From assembly GCA_046719185.1 (NCBI GenBank), contig JBDNDK010000092.1:1-9483 (forward strand): a stretch of DNA of 9,483 nucleotides, read 5' to 3'. Source of the stretch: JBDNDK01 sp046719185 (GTDB lineage: Bacteria > Armatimonadota > UBA5829). Shown here piece after piece: positions 1-5,256 of the stretch. Each line of letters starts with the position of its first letter. Within the stretch, counting starts at the first letter, position 1. The position numbers and the translations under genes are program-made. Under the pieces are notes generated by a model. It saw only the letters and a program-made list of their open reading frames with translations. It searched no databases and was not told the DNA's origin.

Positions 1-65
1 GCGCACCCACGGTAGCCAGTACGCCCACCAGGTATGATTGACCAGCCCGAAGTTCGAGAAACTCA
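1..65. other. GC-rich edge segment, probable chimeric or foreign sequence
   Basis: The first 62 bases contain 37 G or C, whereas the DNA immediately inside is strongly AT-rich. All three plus-strand frames hit a stop within this stretch. All three minus-strand frames stay open once past the pilin stop codon, which hints at a fragment of a GC-rich gene read on the minus strand, although the stretch is too short to identify a product. The change of composition falls within a few bases of the stop codon of the pilin-like gene. It may be an assembly chimera at a contig end, leftover foreign sequence, or a real insertion boundary. I cannot tell these apart from one sequence. Confidence 0.6.
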
Positions 66-1400
66 GGCAATCATAGTTTTTTTCTCATTAGCATTATCTA
101 TTGCTTGAGCATCACTACCTTTGAAATTAGGTGGATTTTTGTATTTAATACTTCCCAAAATATGTATGTTTCTGCCTGTGTATATTGTTCCTTGACCATC
201 AACAGTGCCTTTTATTATTACATCTTGAGTAACTGTTACCGGTCCATGAATTTTTATTGGATTGGTATCTGTTCCAACCAAAACAGCATTGCCTGTAATA
301 ACTCCATTAGTTGTTATTCTGTCATATTTGCCTGTTCCTGAGTTCCATACTTCTATGTATGCTTCTTCTCCAAAAGTAGGATTTGGTGTGCCGTCATTAT
401 AAGTTTCTTTTGTGTCTGTATAATTTTGAGATATGTTTACATATCTTGAAATATCACTTAAATCAGGCATTGGGAGTTCTGTTAGAGGTTCAGGATCAAG
501 AATATTATTTTGAAAGTCTCTAATACCAGACTTATCTCCTAAAATTGCTCCATCAGGTTTTTCATTAATAAAGCTTCCATTTTTATCATATATTAAATCT
601 TGCCAGTTTTCATATTGGGTTGAATTTTTACTTCCATGTATTAGTTCATTATATGATTGTCTGGCTCTGCTAGAGGCATTAGTTGCATAATATGAATTTG
701 TCCACTGATTTGGAGTTACATTCACTGTTCCGGAAGCTGGAGGTATTAGTTTGTTATTAGGTGCAGCAAAAATAGATCCATTAACTGTTGGTGTACCGCC
801 ATTTATTGTAAAGTCTGCATTAGATCTTAGGTCTCCATTAGCAATTAAGTTTGTTGATGAAAATCCATAGAACCAACCATAGTTGTTCATAAAATATGCA
901 TAGTCAAATACACCAGATCTTGTGAGTGAGAATCTGACTACTGTTCTAATTGTTCTTTGTTTTTCAGAACCTGAGTTATATATTCCATCTCCATTTCTAT
1001 CTATCCAGCCAGTTGCTATTATTTCTACATCTCTTGCATATCCATTATTTACACTATTAATAGAATTAACATAAACTTGGTATAGATGATCTGTTTGCAG
1101 GCTACCATTCATTGTCAATGGAGCACCACTTGAGTATGCTGCATCAATATCTGCAAGATTCTGATGCTCCGCAAGCACATTCCATAGGTAGTCCAATTGA
1201 TCTTGAATACCTGCTTCTGCAAGCTGAAGAAGAATGACATTCTTTTCTTCTCTTACAGCTCTTTTCATATTTGTGCTTGTTACAAATAAAGTTGCTGCAC
1301 CTATTTCTAAAATTAATGCTGCCAGTGCCAGCACTCCAAATGCTACTGAACCCCTTTTGTTAAAAACTTTCCTTTTTGGGGTTTTATTTATTTTAACCAT
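63..1400 (-). CDS. Large PilX/GspK-like minor pilin, probably cut short at its C-terminus
   Basis: The protein has 445 residues. A short basic N-terminus (MVKINKTPKRKVFNKRG) precedes one hydrophobic helix at about residues 18-42. A helical stretch follows with the AEAG signature at 61-64, as in PilX-type pilus proteins. Gly17 could be the prepilin cleavage site, but the Glu expected at position +5 of mature pilins is absent, as in the tip pseudopilin GspK. Residues 134-139 (D-R-N-G-D-G) look like a calcium-binding loop. The middle is rich in Asn, Thr and Ser. Residues 367-420 alternate Val/Ile with Gly (GVITGNAVLVG, GTIYTGRNIHILG), suggesting a beta-helix or bactofilin-like surface. The start is firm: AGGAGGA lies 6 nt before ATG and overlaps the stop codon of the preceding gene. 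The last residues run into a GC-rich segment, so the true C-terminus is probably lost. It likely acts in the pilus priming complex at the inner membrane; this is inference. Confidence 0.72.
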   Translation of the reverse strand: MVKINKTPKRKVFNKRGSVAFGVLALAALILEIGAATLFVTSTNMKRAVREEKNVILLQLAEAGIQDQLDYLWNVLAEHQNLADIDAAYSSGAPLTMNGSLQTDHLYQVYVNSINSVNNGYARDVEIIATGWIDRNGDGIYNSGSEKQRTIRTVVRFSLTRSGVFDYAYFMNNYGWFYGFSSTNLIANGDLRSNADFTINGGTPTVNGSIFAAPNNKLIPPASGTVNVTPNQWTNSYYATNASSRARQSYNELIHGSKNSTQYENWQDLIYDKNGSFINEKPDGAILGDKSGIRDFQNNILDPEPLTELPMPDLSDISRYVNISQNYTDTKETYNDGTPNPTFGEEAYIEVWNSGTGKYDRITTNGVITGNAVLVGTDTNPIKIHGPVTVTQDVIIKGTVDGQGTIYTGRNIHILGSIKYKNPPNFKGSDAQAIDNANEKKTMIA

Positions 1401-1406
1401 CTGGTA

Positions 1407-1413
1407 TCCTCCT
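1407..1413 (-). promoter_or_regulatory. Shine-Dalgarno of the PilX-like gene, overlapping the upstream stop
   Basis: AGGAGGA on the minus strand sits 6 nt before the ATG at 1400 and shares bases with the TAG stop (1412-1414) of the PilW-like gene. The overlap suggests that the two pilins are translationally coupled. Confidence 0.8.
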
Positions 1414-1951
1414 AATAATTACGGGGACGAACTCTTGTTATAACTTTTGAATACACATTCTTGTTTGATGCTGTTGTTTCATTTGCAAACAGTTTGATAA
1501 CAATTTCTTTTGAATGTGTGCCATGGGAAAATATTTCAGGTGTAGAATTGGTATCTGGATCTGTTTCTGGTATTCCGGACAAGATTGGTTTGTCTGGTGT
1601 TCCGCTATATATTAGATCGCTTCCTGATAATGTTATTGAATGAGTTGTTGCATCTGTTGTATTGGGCTGATAATTTCCGTTTATCTTTTGAGGGTAATGG
1701 AAAGTTATCTTTGTTCCATTATTTTCTATTTCAAAATCTTTTGCTTCAAGTAAGAGCTTTTGTATTTTTTCTACTGCAATTGCAACATCATTGTCAACTT
1801 TACTTTGAACTTGTGTTCTATCAGAGGTCCTGCTTGAATTAAGCATTAAAGATGCTGTTGAAAATAGAACTATTGTTGATATTCCAAATGCTGTTATCAT
1901 TTCAGCAAGAGAAAAACCTTTTTTTGTTGCCAATTTTATTATTTTCTTCAT
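1412..1951 (-). CDS. PilW-like minor pilin with class III prepilin leader
   Basis: The protein has 179 residues. Its leader MKKIIKLATKKG is followed by FSLAEMITAFG, a textbook type IV prepilin site: cleavage after Gly12, Phe at +1 and Glu at +5, read by prepilin peptidase PilD. A hydrophobic helix of about 20 residues follows, then a polar C-terminal domain rich in Thr, Ser and Asn with alternating hydrophobic residues, consistent with a pilin beta-sheet head. The PilW/GspJ-like label rests on gene order and on the leader; the head domain is too divergent to name. An in-frame GTG lies two codons upstream (1957), but I chose the ATG at 1951 because AGGGA lies 7 nt before it, against 1 nt for the GTG. 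The gap to the upstream pilin gene is 10 bp, so the two are co-transcribed. Confidence 0.82.
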   Translation of the reverse strand: MKKIIKLATKKGFSLAEMITAFGISTIVLFSTASLMLNSSRTSDRTQVQSKVDNDVAIAVEKIQKLLLEAKDFEIENNGTKITFHYPQKINGNYQPNTTDATTHSITLSGSDLIYSGTPDKPILSGIPETDPDTNSTPEIFSHGTHSKEIVIKLFANETTASNKNVYSKVITRVRPRNY

Positions 1952-1958
1952 TTCCACA

Positions 1959-1963
1959 TCCCT
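1959..1963 (-). promoter_or_regulatory. Shine-Dalgarno deciding the PilW-like start
   Basis: AGGGA on the minus strand overlaps the TAG stop of the PilV-like gene (1962-1964). It is 7 nt before the ATG at 1951 but only 1 nt before the GTG at 1957, which favours the ATG. Confidence 0.7.
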
Positions 1964-2438
1964 ACTTGAGCTTTGCTATAGTTGTAGATGCTGTTACTGT
2001 TTGGGTTCCTGTTCTAGAATCCCAAGTAACTGTAACATCCACTCTTCTTAAAGTTGATTCCATGTTAGATAGCTTTGGAGGAAGATCTGTGATTGTGATT
2101 GTGCCTCTTCCATTTGGCAGAATATCACTTACAGATTTACTTGAATTTTCTGCATTTGTAAAGGAATATGGTGAACTATTAGAAGATGTATCAATTAAAT
2201 CATAATGAACAAGTGAGTTATAGTTTAGGTTGCCATAACCAACAGCTTTTAATGATTCCAGCTGTCTTTGGACTATGGCTGCAGCTTTTGTATGTTGATC
2301 TGCTTTTCCTCTTGAAACTACTGCAGCACCTAAGGTTGCCGCATACACTAACCCTGCAACAGCTATTATATAGATGCCTAACATAACATCTATAAATATT
2401 GCACCTTTTGTGCCTTTTAATTTATATGGCTGAATCAT
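1962..2438 (-). CDS. PilV-like minor pilin, first gene of the pilin cassette
   Basis: The protein has 158 residues from the chosen start. The leader MIQPYKLKGTKG is followed by AIFIDVMLGIYIIAVAGLVYA: Gly at -1, Ala at +1, and Asp instead of the usual Glu at +5, then a single membrane helix. This is a variant but credible prepilin N-terminus. The pattern after the helix (KAAAIVQRQLESLKAVGYGNL) is the QRQLE-type segment common in PilV/GspI-like minor pilins. The C-terminal part contains a strand-rich stretch (RRVDVTVTWDSRTGTQTVTASTTI), again typical of PilV relatives. The frame is open further upstream, with ATGs at 2483 and 2516, but the ATG at 2438 has GGAG 7 nt before it and gives a normal short leader. 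Following it are the PilW-like and PilX-like genes, so this is probably the promoter-proximal gene of a pilus-priming cassette. Confidence 0.8.
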   Translation of the reverse strand: MIQPYKLKGTKGAIFIDVMLGIYIIAVAGLVYAATLGAAVVSRGKADQHTKAAAIVQRQLESLKAVGYGNLNYNSLVHYDLIDTSSNSSPYSFTNAENSSKSVSDILPNGRGTITITDLPPKLSNMESTLRRVDVTVTWDSRTGTQTVTASTTIAKLK

Positions 2439-2445
2439 TAACACG

Positions 2446-2449
2446 CTCC
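2446..2449 (-). promoter_or_regulatory. Shine-Dalgarno of the PilV-like gene, partly inside a small hairpin
   Basis: GGAG on the minus strand is 7 nt before the ATG at 2438 and decides this start. Two of its G residues also form one side of a 4-bp stem, CCGA with UCGG (2448-2459, loop AAGA), so the ribosome site could be partly masked. The stem is short and may not matter. Confidence 0.6.
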
Positions 2450-2515
2450 GATCTTTCGGCTGCTGACAATATATCTTTTCCATATTAATTAGCAGGTATG
2501 ATATATACACTAACA

Positions 2516-2544
2516 AGCATAATTACTGTTTTTATTTTCGGCAA
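2516..2544 (-). promoter_or_regulatory. Weak candidate promoter for the pilin cassette
   Basis: On the minus strand TTGCCG (2539-2544) is followed after 17 bp by TATGCT (2516-2521). Each hexamer matches the sigma-70 consensus at four of six positions. A transcript would start near 2509 and leave a leader of about 70 nt. In AT-rich DNA such matches arise by chance, so this is only a candidate. Confidence 0.3.
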
Positions 2545-2546
2545 TT

Positions 2547-2562
2547 TTTAGCATAAGCTAAA
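2547..2562. repeat. Perfect inverted repeat, possible operator
   Basis: TTTAGC and GCTAAA form a perfect 6-bp dyad around a 4-base centre (ATAA). It lies just upstream of the candidate -35 of the pilin cassette. No T-run follows on either strand in the right place, so it is not a simple terminator. It could be a protein-binding site. Confidence 0.4.
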
Positions 2563-2675
2563 GACAATCTCTTATTTACTTTTATTAGGTTCATATTTTC
2601 TAATTTTTTGAAAAAGAACTAGTAAAATTACATATATCCTCTAAAAGCTTTGCCATTTTCTACCGAATATCAGAA

Positions 2676-2696
2676 TGTTAATCTTTATAATTAACA
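2676..2696. promoter_or_regulatory. 21-bp dyad operator candidate overlapping a perfect -10 box
   Basis: TGTTAAT (2676-2682) and ATTAACA (2690-2696) are perfect inverted copies separated by 7 bases. The plus-strand hexamer TATAAT (2686-2691) lies inside the dyad, and no good -35 stands 16-18 bp upstream of it. Transcription from this -10 would start near 2698 and give a leader of about 46 nt on the HD-GYP gene. The arrangement fits a repressor covering the promoter, or an activator-dependent promoter. Confidence 0.5.
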
Positions 2697-2707
2697 GCCA
2701 CAGCTAA

Positions 2708-2734
2708 AGGCATCCACTAGAGATGCTTCGGAGG
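2708..2734 (+). promoter_or_regulatory. Hairpin abutting the Shine-Dalgarno of the HD-GYP gene
   Basis: AGGCATC (2708-2714) can pair with GATGCTT (2722-2728) to form a 7-bp stem, with one G-U pair and a 7-nt loop. One base later the strong Shine-Dalgarno GGAGG (2730-2734) begins, 9 nt before the ATG at 2744. The hairpin could modulate ribosome access or protect the short leader. This is read from the sequence; any role is inference. Confidence 0.45.
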
Positions 2735-2743
2735 TAGATATAT

Positions 2744-3349
2744 ATGAGTTTTGAGTATATTGGGCAAGATGATATTAGCAGAGTTTACGAACAGACAGTT
2801 GAAGCATTAGTTGCAGCTGCCGGTCAAAGAGACAAAAATGCCGAAGGGCATAGCCAAAGAGTTTCAAGATACAGTATTGCAATAGGTAGAGTTTTAGGAT
2901 GCAGTGCTGATGAATTAAAAGATTTGAAATATGCTGCAGGATTGCACGATATTGGCAAGATTGCTATTTCAAGAAAATTGCTCAGTAAAATGGGTAAACT
3001 AACTGAAGAAGAATTTTCTGTGATGAAGATGCATTCTACACTTGGAATAAGAATTCTAGAAAAAATTGACGGACTACAAAATGCAATTCCACTTATTAAA
3101 CACCACCATGAAAGATATGATGGCTCTGGATATCCAGATGGATTATCAAAAGATGATATACCTCTTGGTTCTAGAATAATTGCGGTTGCTGAGGCATTTG
3201 ATATTTTAACTACCGATGTTCCATGGAGAGATGCAATGCATCAAAATAAAGCTATTGAAGAATTAGAAAGTTGCTCTGGTACACAATTTGACCCATCAGT
3301 TGTTGAGGCATTCAAAGTGGCTATTGCAACTGGAGCAGTTGAGATATAA
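2744..3349 (+). CDS. Single-domain HD-GYP protein, putative c-di-GMP phosphodiesterase
   Basis: The protein has 201 residues and almost all of it is one HD-GYP domain, without a receiver, PAS or membrane segment. Visible motifs are EGHSQRV with His36, LHDIGK with His68-Asp69 and Lys72, His97, and HHERYDGSGYP (121-131), which holds the metal-binding double His and the GYP signature. Family members hydrolyse cyclic di-GMP to pGpG or GMP in the cytoplasm. Two positions are unusual. The segment normally reading V-A-D before the FDA-like motif is V-A-E here (Glu150), and N32 stands where many trinuclear members have Glu, four residues before His36. Activity may therefore differ from the norm. GGAGG 9 nt before the ATG supports the start. 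It is divergent from the pilin cassette, which fits a role in switching motile and sessile states. Its stop codon directly abuts that of maf. Confidence 0.9.
   Translation: MSFEYIGQDDISRVYEQTVEALVAAAGQRDKNAEGHSQRVSRYSIAIGRVLGCSADELKDLKYAAGLHDIGKIAISRKLLSKMGKLTEEEFSVMKMHSTLGIRILEKIDGLQNAIPLIKHHHERYDGSGYPDGLSKDDIPLGSRIIAVAEAFDILTTDVPWRDAMHQNKAIEELESCSGTQFDPSVVEAFKVAIATGAVEI
3327..3341. repeat. Inverted repeat at the convergent gene ends
   Basis: CAACTG and CAGTTG form a perfect 6-bp dyad around a 3-base centre, inside the last codons of the HD-GYP gene and 9 bp before the point where it meets maf. Neither strand has a T-run after it. It may be a weak bidirectional transcript-end hairpin or simply a coding coincidence. 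Confidence 0.35.
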
Positions 3350-3934
3350 TCATTCACATATTATACATACGCCATATTTCTCAAGCATTCTGCTAAGTTT
3401 ATATATTGGCAAACCTACAACATTAAAAAAACAACCTTCAATAGATTTTATTAACACAGAGCCTTTGCCTTGTATGGCATAGGCTCCTGCTTTATCCATA
3501 GGTTCATTTGAAGCAATATATCTGTCAATTATATTTTCATCTAACTCTGCAAAATTAACTATAGTTGCCTCATAATCATCAATTTCGCTTTCATTATTTA
3601 TTGCAATACATATTCCTGTTAATACTCTATGCTTGTTTCCTGAAAGCATACTAAGCATTTCTTTTGCTTGTTCTTTGTCTTTTGGTTTGCCCAAAATTGT
3701 GTTATCAATTGTTACTATTGTGTCACAACCTATTACTATGCTATCTTTATATCTACTAGATATATCCAATGCTTTCATTTTAGAAGAATATATTACATGT
3801 TCAACAGGACATAGTTCAGCAGGCACAAGTGATTCATCAAAATTACTTGGAATTATTTCAAAGCTATTTGTAATTAGCTGCATAAGTTCTTTTCTTCTGG
3901 GTGAGGCAGATGCAAGAATTATTTTTTGAGGCAT
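3350..3934 (-). CDS. maf: Maf-type nucleoside triphosphate pyrophosphatase
   Basis: The protein has 194 residues, the usual family length. Maf proteins hydrolyse nucleoside triphosphates such as dTTP, UTP and modified nucleotides to the monophosphate, and are associated with septum inhibition when overproduced. All hallmark motifs are present: LASASPRR (7-14) at the N-terminus, GCDT with the catalytic Asp71, LGKP (81-84), HRVLTG (102-107) and DKAGAYAIQGKG (147-158). The last motif is typical of the dTTP/UTP-type subfamily, though substrate preference is inferred. AGGAG lies 6 nt before the ATG, and the gene starts 18 bp after yvcK. It sits where whiA often follows yvcK in Firmicutes. Its stop is directly adjacent to the stop of the convergent HD-GYP gene, leaving no intergenic space for a terminator. 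Confidence 0.94.
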   Translation of the reverse strand: MPQKIILASASPRRKELMQLITNSFEIIPSNFDESLVPAELCPVEHVIYSSKMKALDISSRYKDSIVIGCDTIVTIDNTILGKPKDKEQAKEMLSMLSGNKHRVLTGICIAINNESEIDDYEATIVNFAELDENIIDRYIASNEPMDKAGAYAIQGKGSVLIKSIEGCFFNVVGLPIYKLSRMLEKYGVCIICE

Positions 3935-3952
3935 TATTTACTCCTATGAATA

Positions 3953-5254
3953 TTAATACAGAAGTTTTGTAATGGATTGAGCAAGCTTTTCTGAATCATG
4001 TCTTACAACATTTGTCTGGCTTATAAAATCGCCTAGAATAGGCTTAAAACCCATTTCTTTAATTGCAGCAATATCAGGTTCTACAAATTCTGCTCCCTGC
4101 TTAGCATACTTTTCTAGTAATTCTATGCTTGGTACTTCTTTGTTCACAAGTACATAATCAAATACTCTATGCTCAGTGTGTTTTATAATAGCTTTTATAT
4201 GATCTGATGCCTTGAAATTATCACTCTCACCCGGCTGAGTCATAACATTGCAAACATATACTTTTAAAGCATCAGACTTTGCAATAGCTTCAGCAATTCC
4301 ATCAACAAGTAGATTAGGAACAATGCTTGTGAACACACTTCCCGGTCCTAATATGATGCAGTCTGCAAGCTCTATAGATTGCAATGTTTCATTTAATGGC
4401 TGAACATTTGATGGCAAGAGCATTATATGCTTTATTGCACTTGGAGCCTCAACTATGTTTGTTTCACCTTCCACAAATGTGCCATCGGTTAGCTCTGCCT
4501 GCAGTTTCACATTCTCAATTGTAGAAGGCAATACTTTTCCTCTAATGGCAAGAATATTGCTAGTTTCTTTTACTGCTCTTTCAAAATCACCAGTGATTTG
4601 AGTCATAGCTGCAATTAGCAAATTTCCAAATGAATGACCTTCCAATCCTTCTACCTTAGGATCAAATCTATATTGAAACAGTTCAGTCATCATAGGTTCA
4701 GCATCTGCCAATGCAACAAGACAGTTTCTTATATCACCCGGGGGAAGCATCTTAAAATCTCTCTGGAGTCTTCCGGAGCTGCCTCCATCATCTGTTACTG
4801 TTACAACAGCAACAATGTTGCTGGTATACATTTTTAATCCCCTGAGCATTGTGGAAAGGCCTGTGCCTCCACCAATTGTTACTATTCTAAATCCTTGAGC
4901 AAGATATCTTCTTTGAAATACAAAATCAGCAAGTTTGCCCTGTGCATCTGGGTTTATAACTCCTGCAATAGATCTAACTACCTGTCTCAATCCCATAAAT
5001 ACTAATAAGAGACCAAATGATATTAGCAGAATACCCGCTATTAATTGGGTAGTTGGTTCATCAAGTCTTAATCCAAATCTTTTGAAAGCTTCAGTTCCTG
5101 CAATACCAATAACATCAATAATTAGGTTGTTTGCAACAAGCACTACACCAGCTATCACAAAAAAAACTCCAAAAGGCACAAGTGATAGCCATCTTTTAAC
5201 TTTCATTCCCGGATATAGCCATTTGAGGGAACTTAATATTGCTCTATTTCTCAT
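3953..5254 (-). CDS. yvcK: YvcK/CofD-like gluconeogenesis factor with two N-terminal membrane helices
   Basis: The protein has 433 residues, about 100 more than the cytosolic YvcK of Bacillus. The extra N-terminus holds two likely membrane helices (about 23-43 and 70-90), preceded by the WLYPGMKVKRW segment. The catalytic-fold part begins near residue 122 with IVTIGGGTGLSTMLRG, then VTDDGGSSGRL (153-163), PPGDIRNCLVALA (171-183) and GHSFGNLLIAA (206-216), all diagnostic of the YvcK branch of the CofD-like family. YvcK binds UDP-sugars and supports growth and cell shape on gluconeogenic carbon sources, linking metabolism to peptidoglycan precursor supply. It follows rapZ by 2 bp, with AGAGG 12 nt before its ATG. 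The membrane-anchored form is known from cyanobacteria and some other lineages and suggests action close to the envelope. Confidence 0.93.
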   Translation of the reverse strand: MRNRAILSSLKWLYPGMKVKRWLSLVPFGVFFVIAGVVLVANNLIIDVIGIAGTEAFKRFGLRLDEPTTQLIAGILLISFGLLLVFMGLRQVVRSIAGVINPDAQGKLADFVFQRRYLAQGFRIVTIGGGTGLSTMLRGLKMYTSNIVAVVTVTDDGGSSGRLQRDFKMLPPGDIRNCLVALADAEPMMTELFQYRFDPKVEGLEGHSFGNLLIAAMTQITGDFERAVKETSNILAIRGKVLPSTIENVKLQAELTDGTFVEGETNIVEAPSAIKHIMLLPSNVQPLNETLQSIELADCIILGPGSVFTSIVPNLLVDGIAEAIAKSDALKVYVCNVMTQPGESDNFKASDHIKAIIKHTEHRVFDYVLVNKEVPSIELLEKYAKQGAEFVEPDIAAIKEMGFKPILGDFISQTNVVRHDSEKLAQSITKLLY

Positions 5255-5256
5255 TA

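Larger units (their letters stand above)
2439..2743. promoter_or_regulatory. Divergent control region between the pilin cassette and the HD-GYP gene
   Basis: This 305-bp, very AT-rich stretch contains no gene that I can support. Two transcription units point away from each other, so both promoters should lie here. It contains a perfect TATAAT on the plus strand, a weak promoter-like pair on the minus strand, two perfect inverted repeats (2547-2562 and 2676-2696), and a 7-bp hairpin touching the HD-GYP Shine-Dalgarno. I looked for the conserved parts of known c-di-GMP riboswitches on both strands and did not find them. Confidence 0.65.

Noticed and set aside
2439..2516. A longer N-terminus for the PilV-like protein, starting at 2516 or 2483
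   Set aside because: It would give a 38-residue or 27-residue leader without a good Shine-Dalgarno. The ATG at 2438 has GGAG 7 nt upstream and yields a normal 12-residue prepilin leader.
2547..2562. An intrinsic terminator in the divergent intergenic region
   Set aside because: The dyad is AT-rich and is not followed by a T-run on either strand. No gene ends into this region.
2439..2743. A c-di-GMP (GEMM-type) or cGAMP riboswitch between the pilin and HD-GYP genes
   Set aside because: The gene context invites it, and pieces such as GGCAAAGC and AGCCACAGCTAAAGG look faintly similar. However, the conserved paired halves with the GAAA-type tetraloop and its receptor are not present on either strand.
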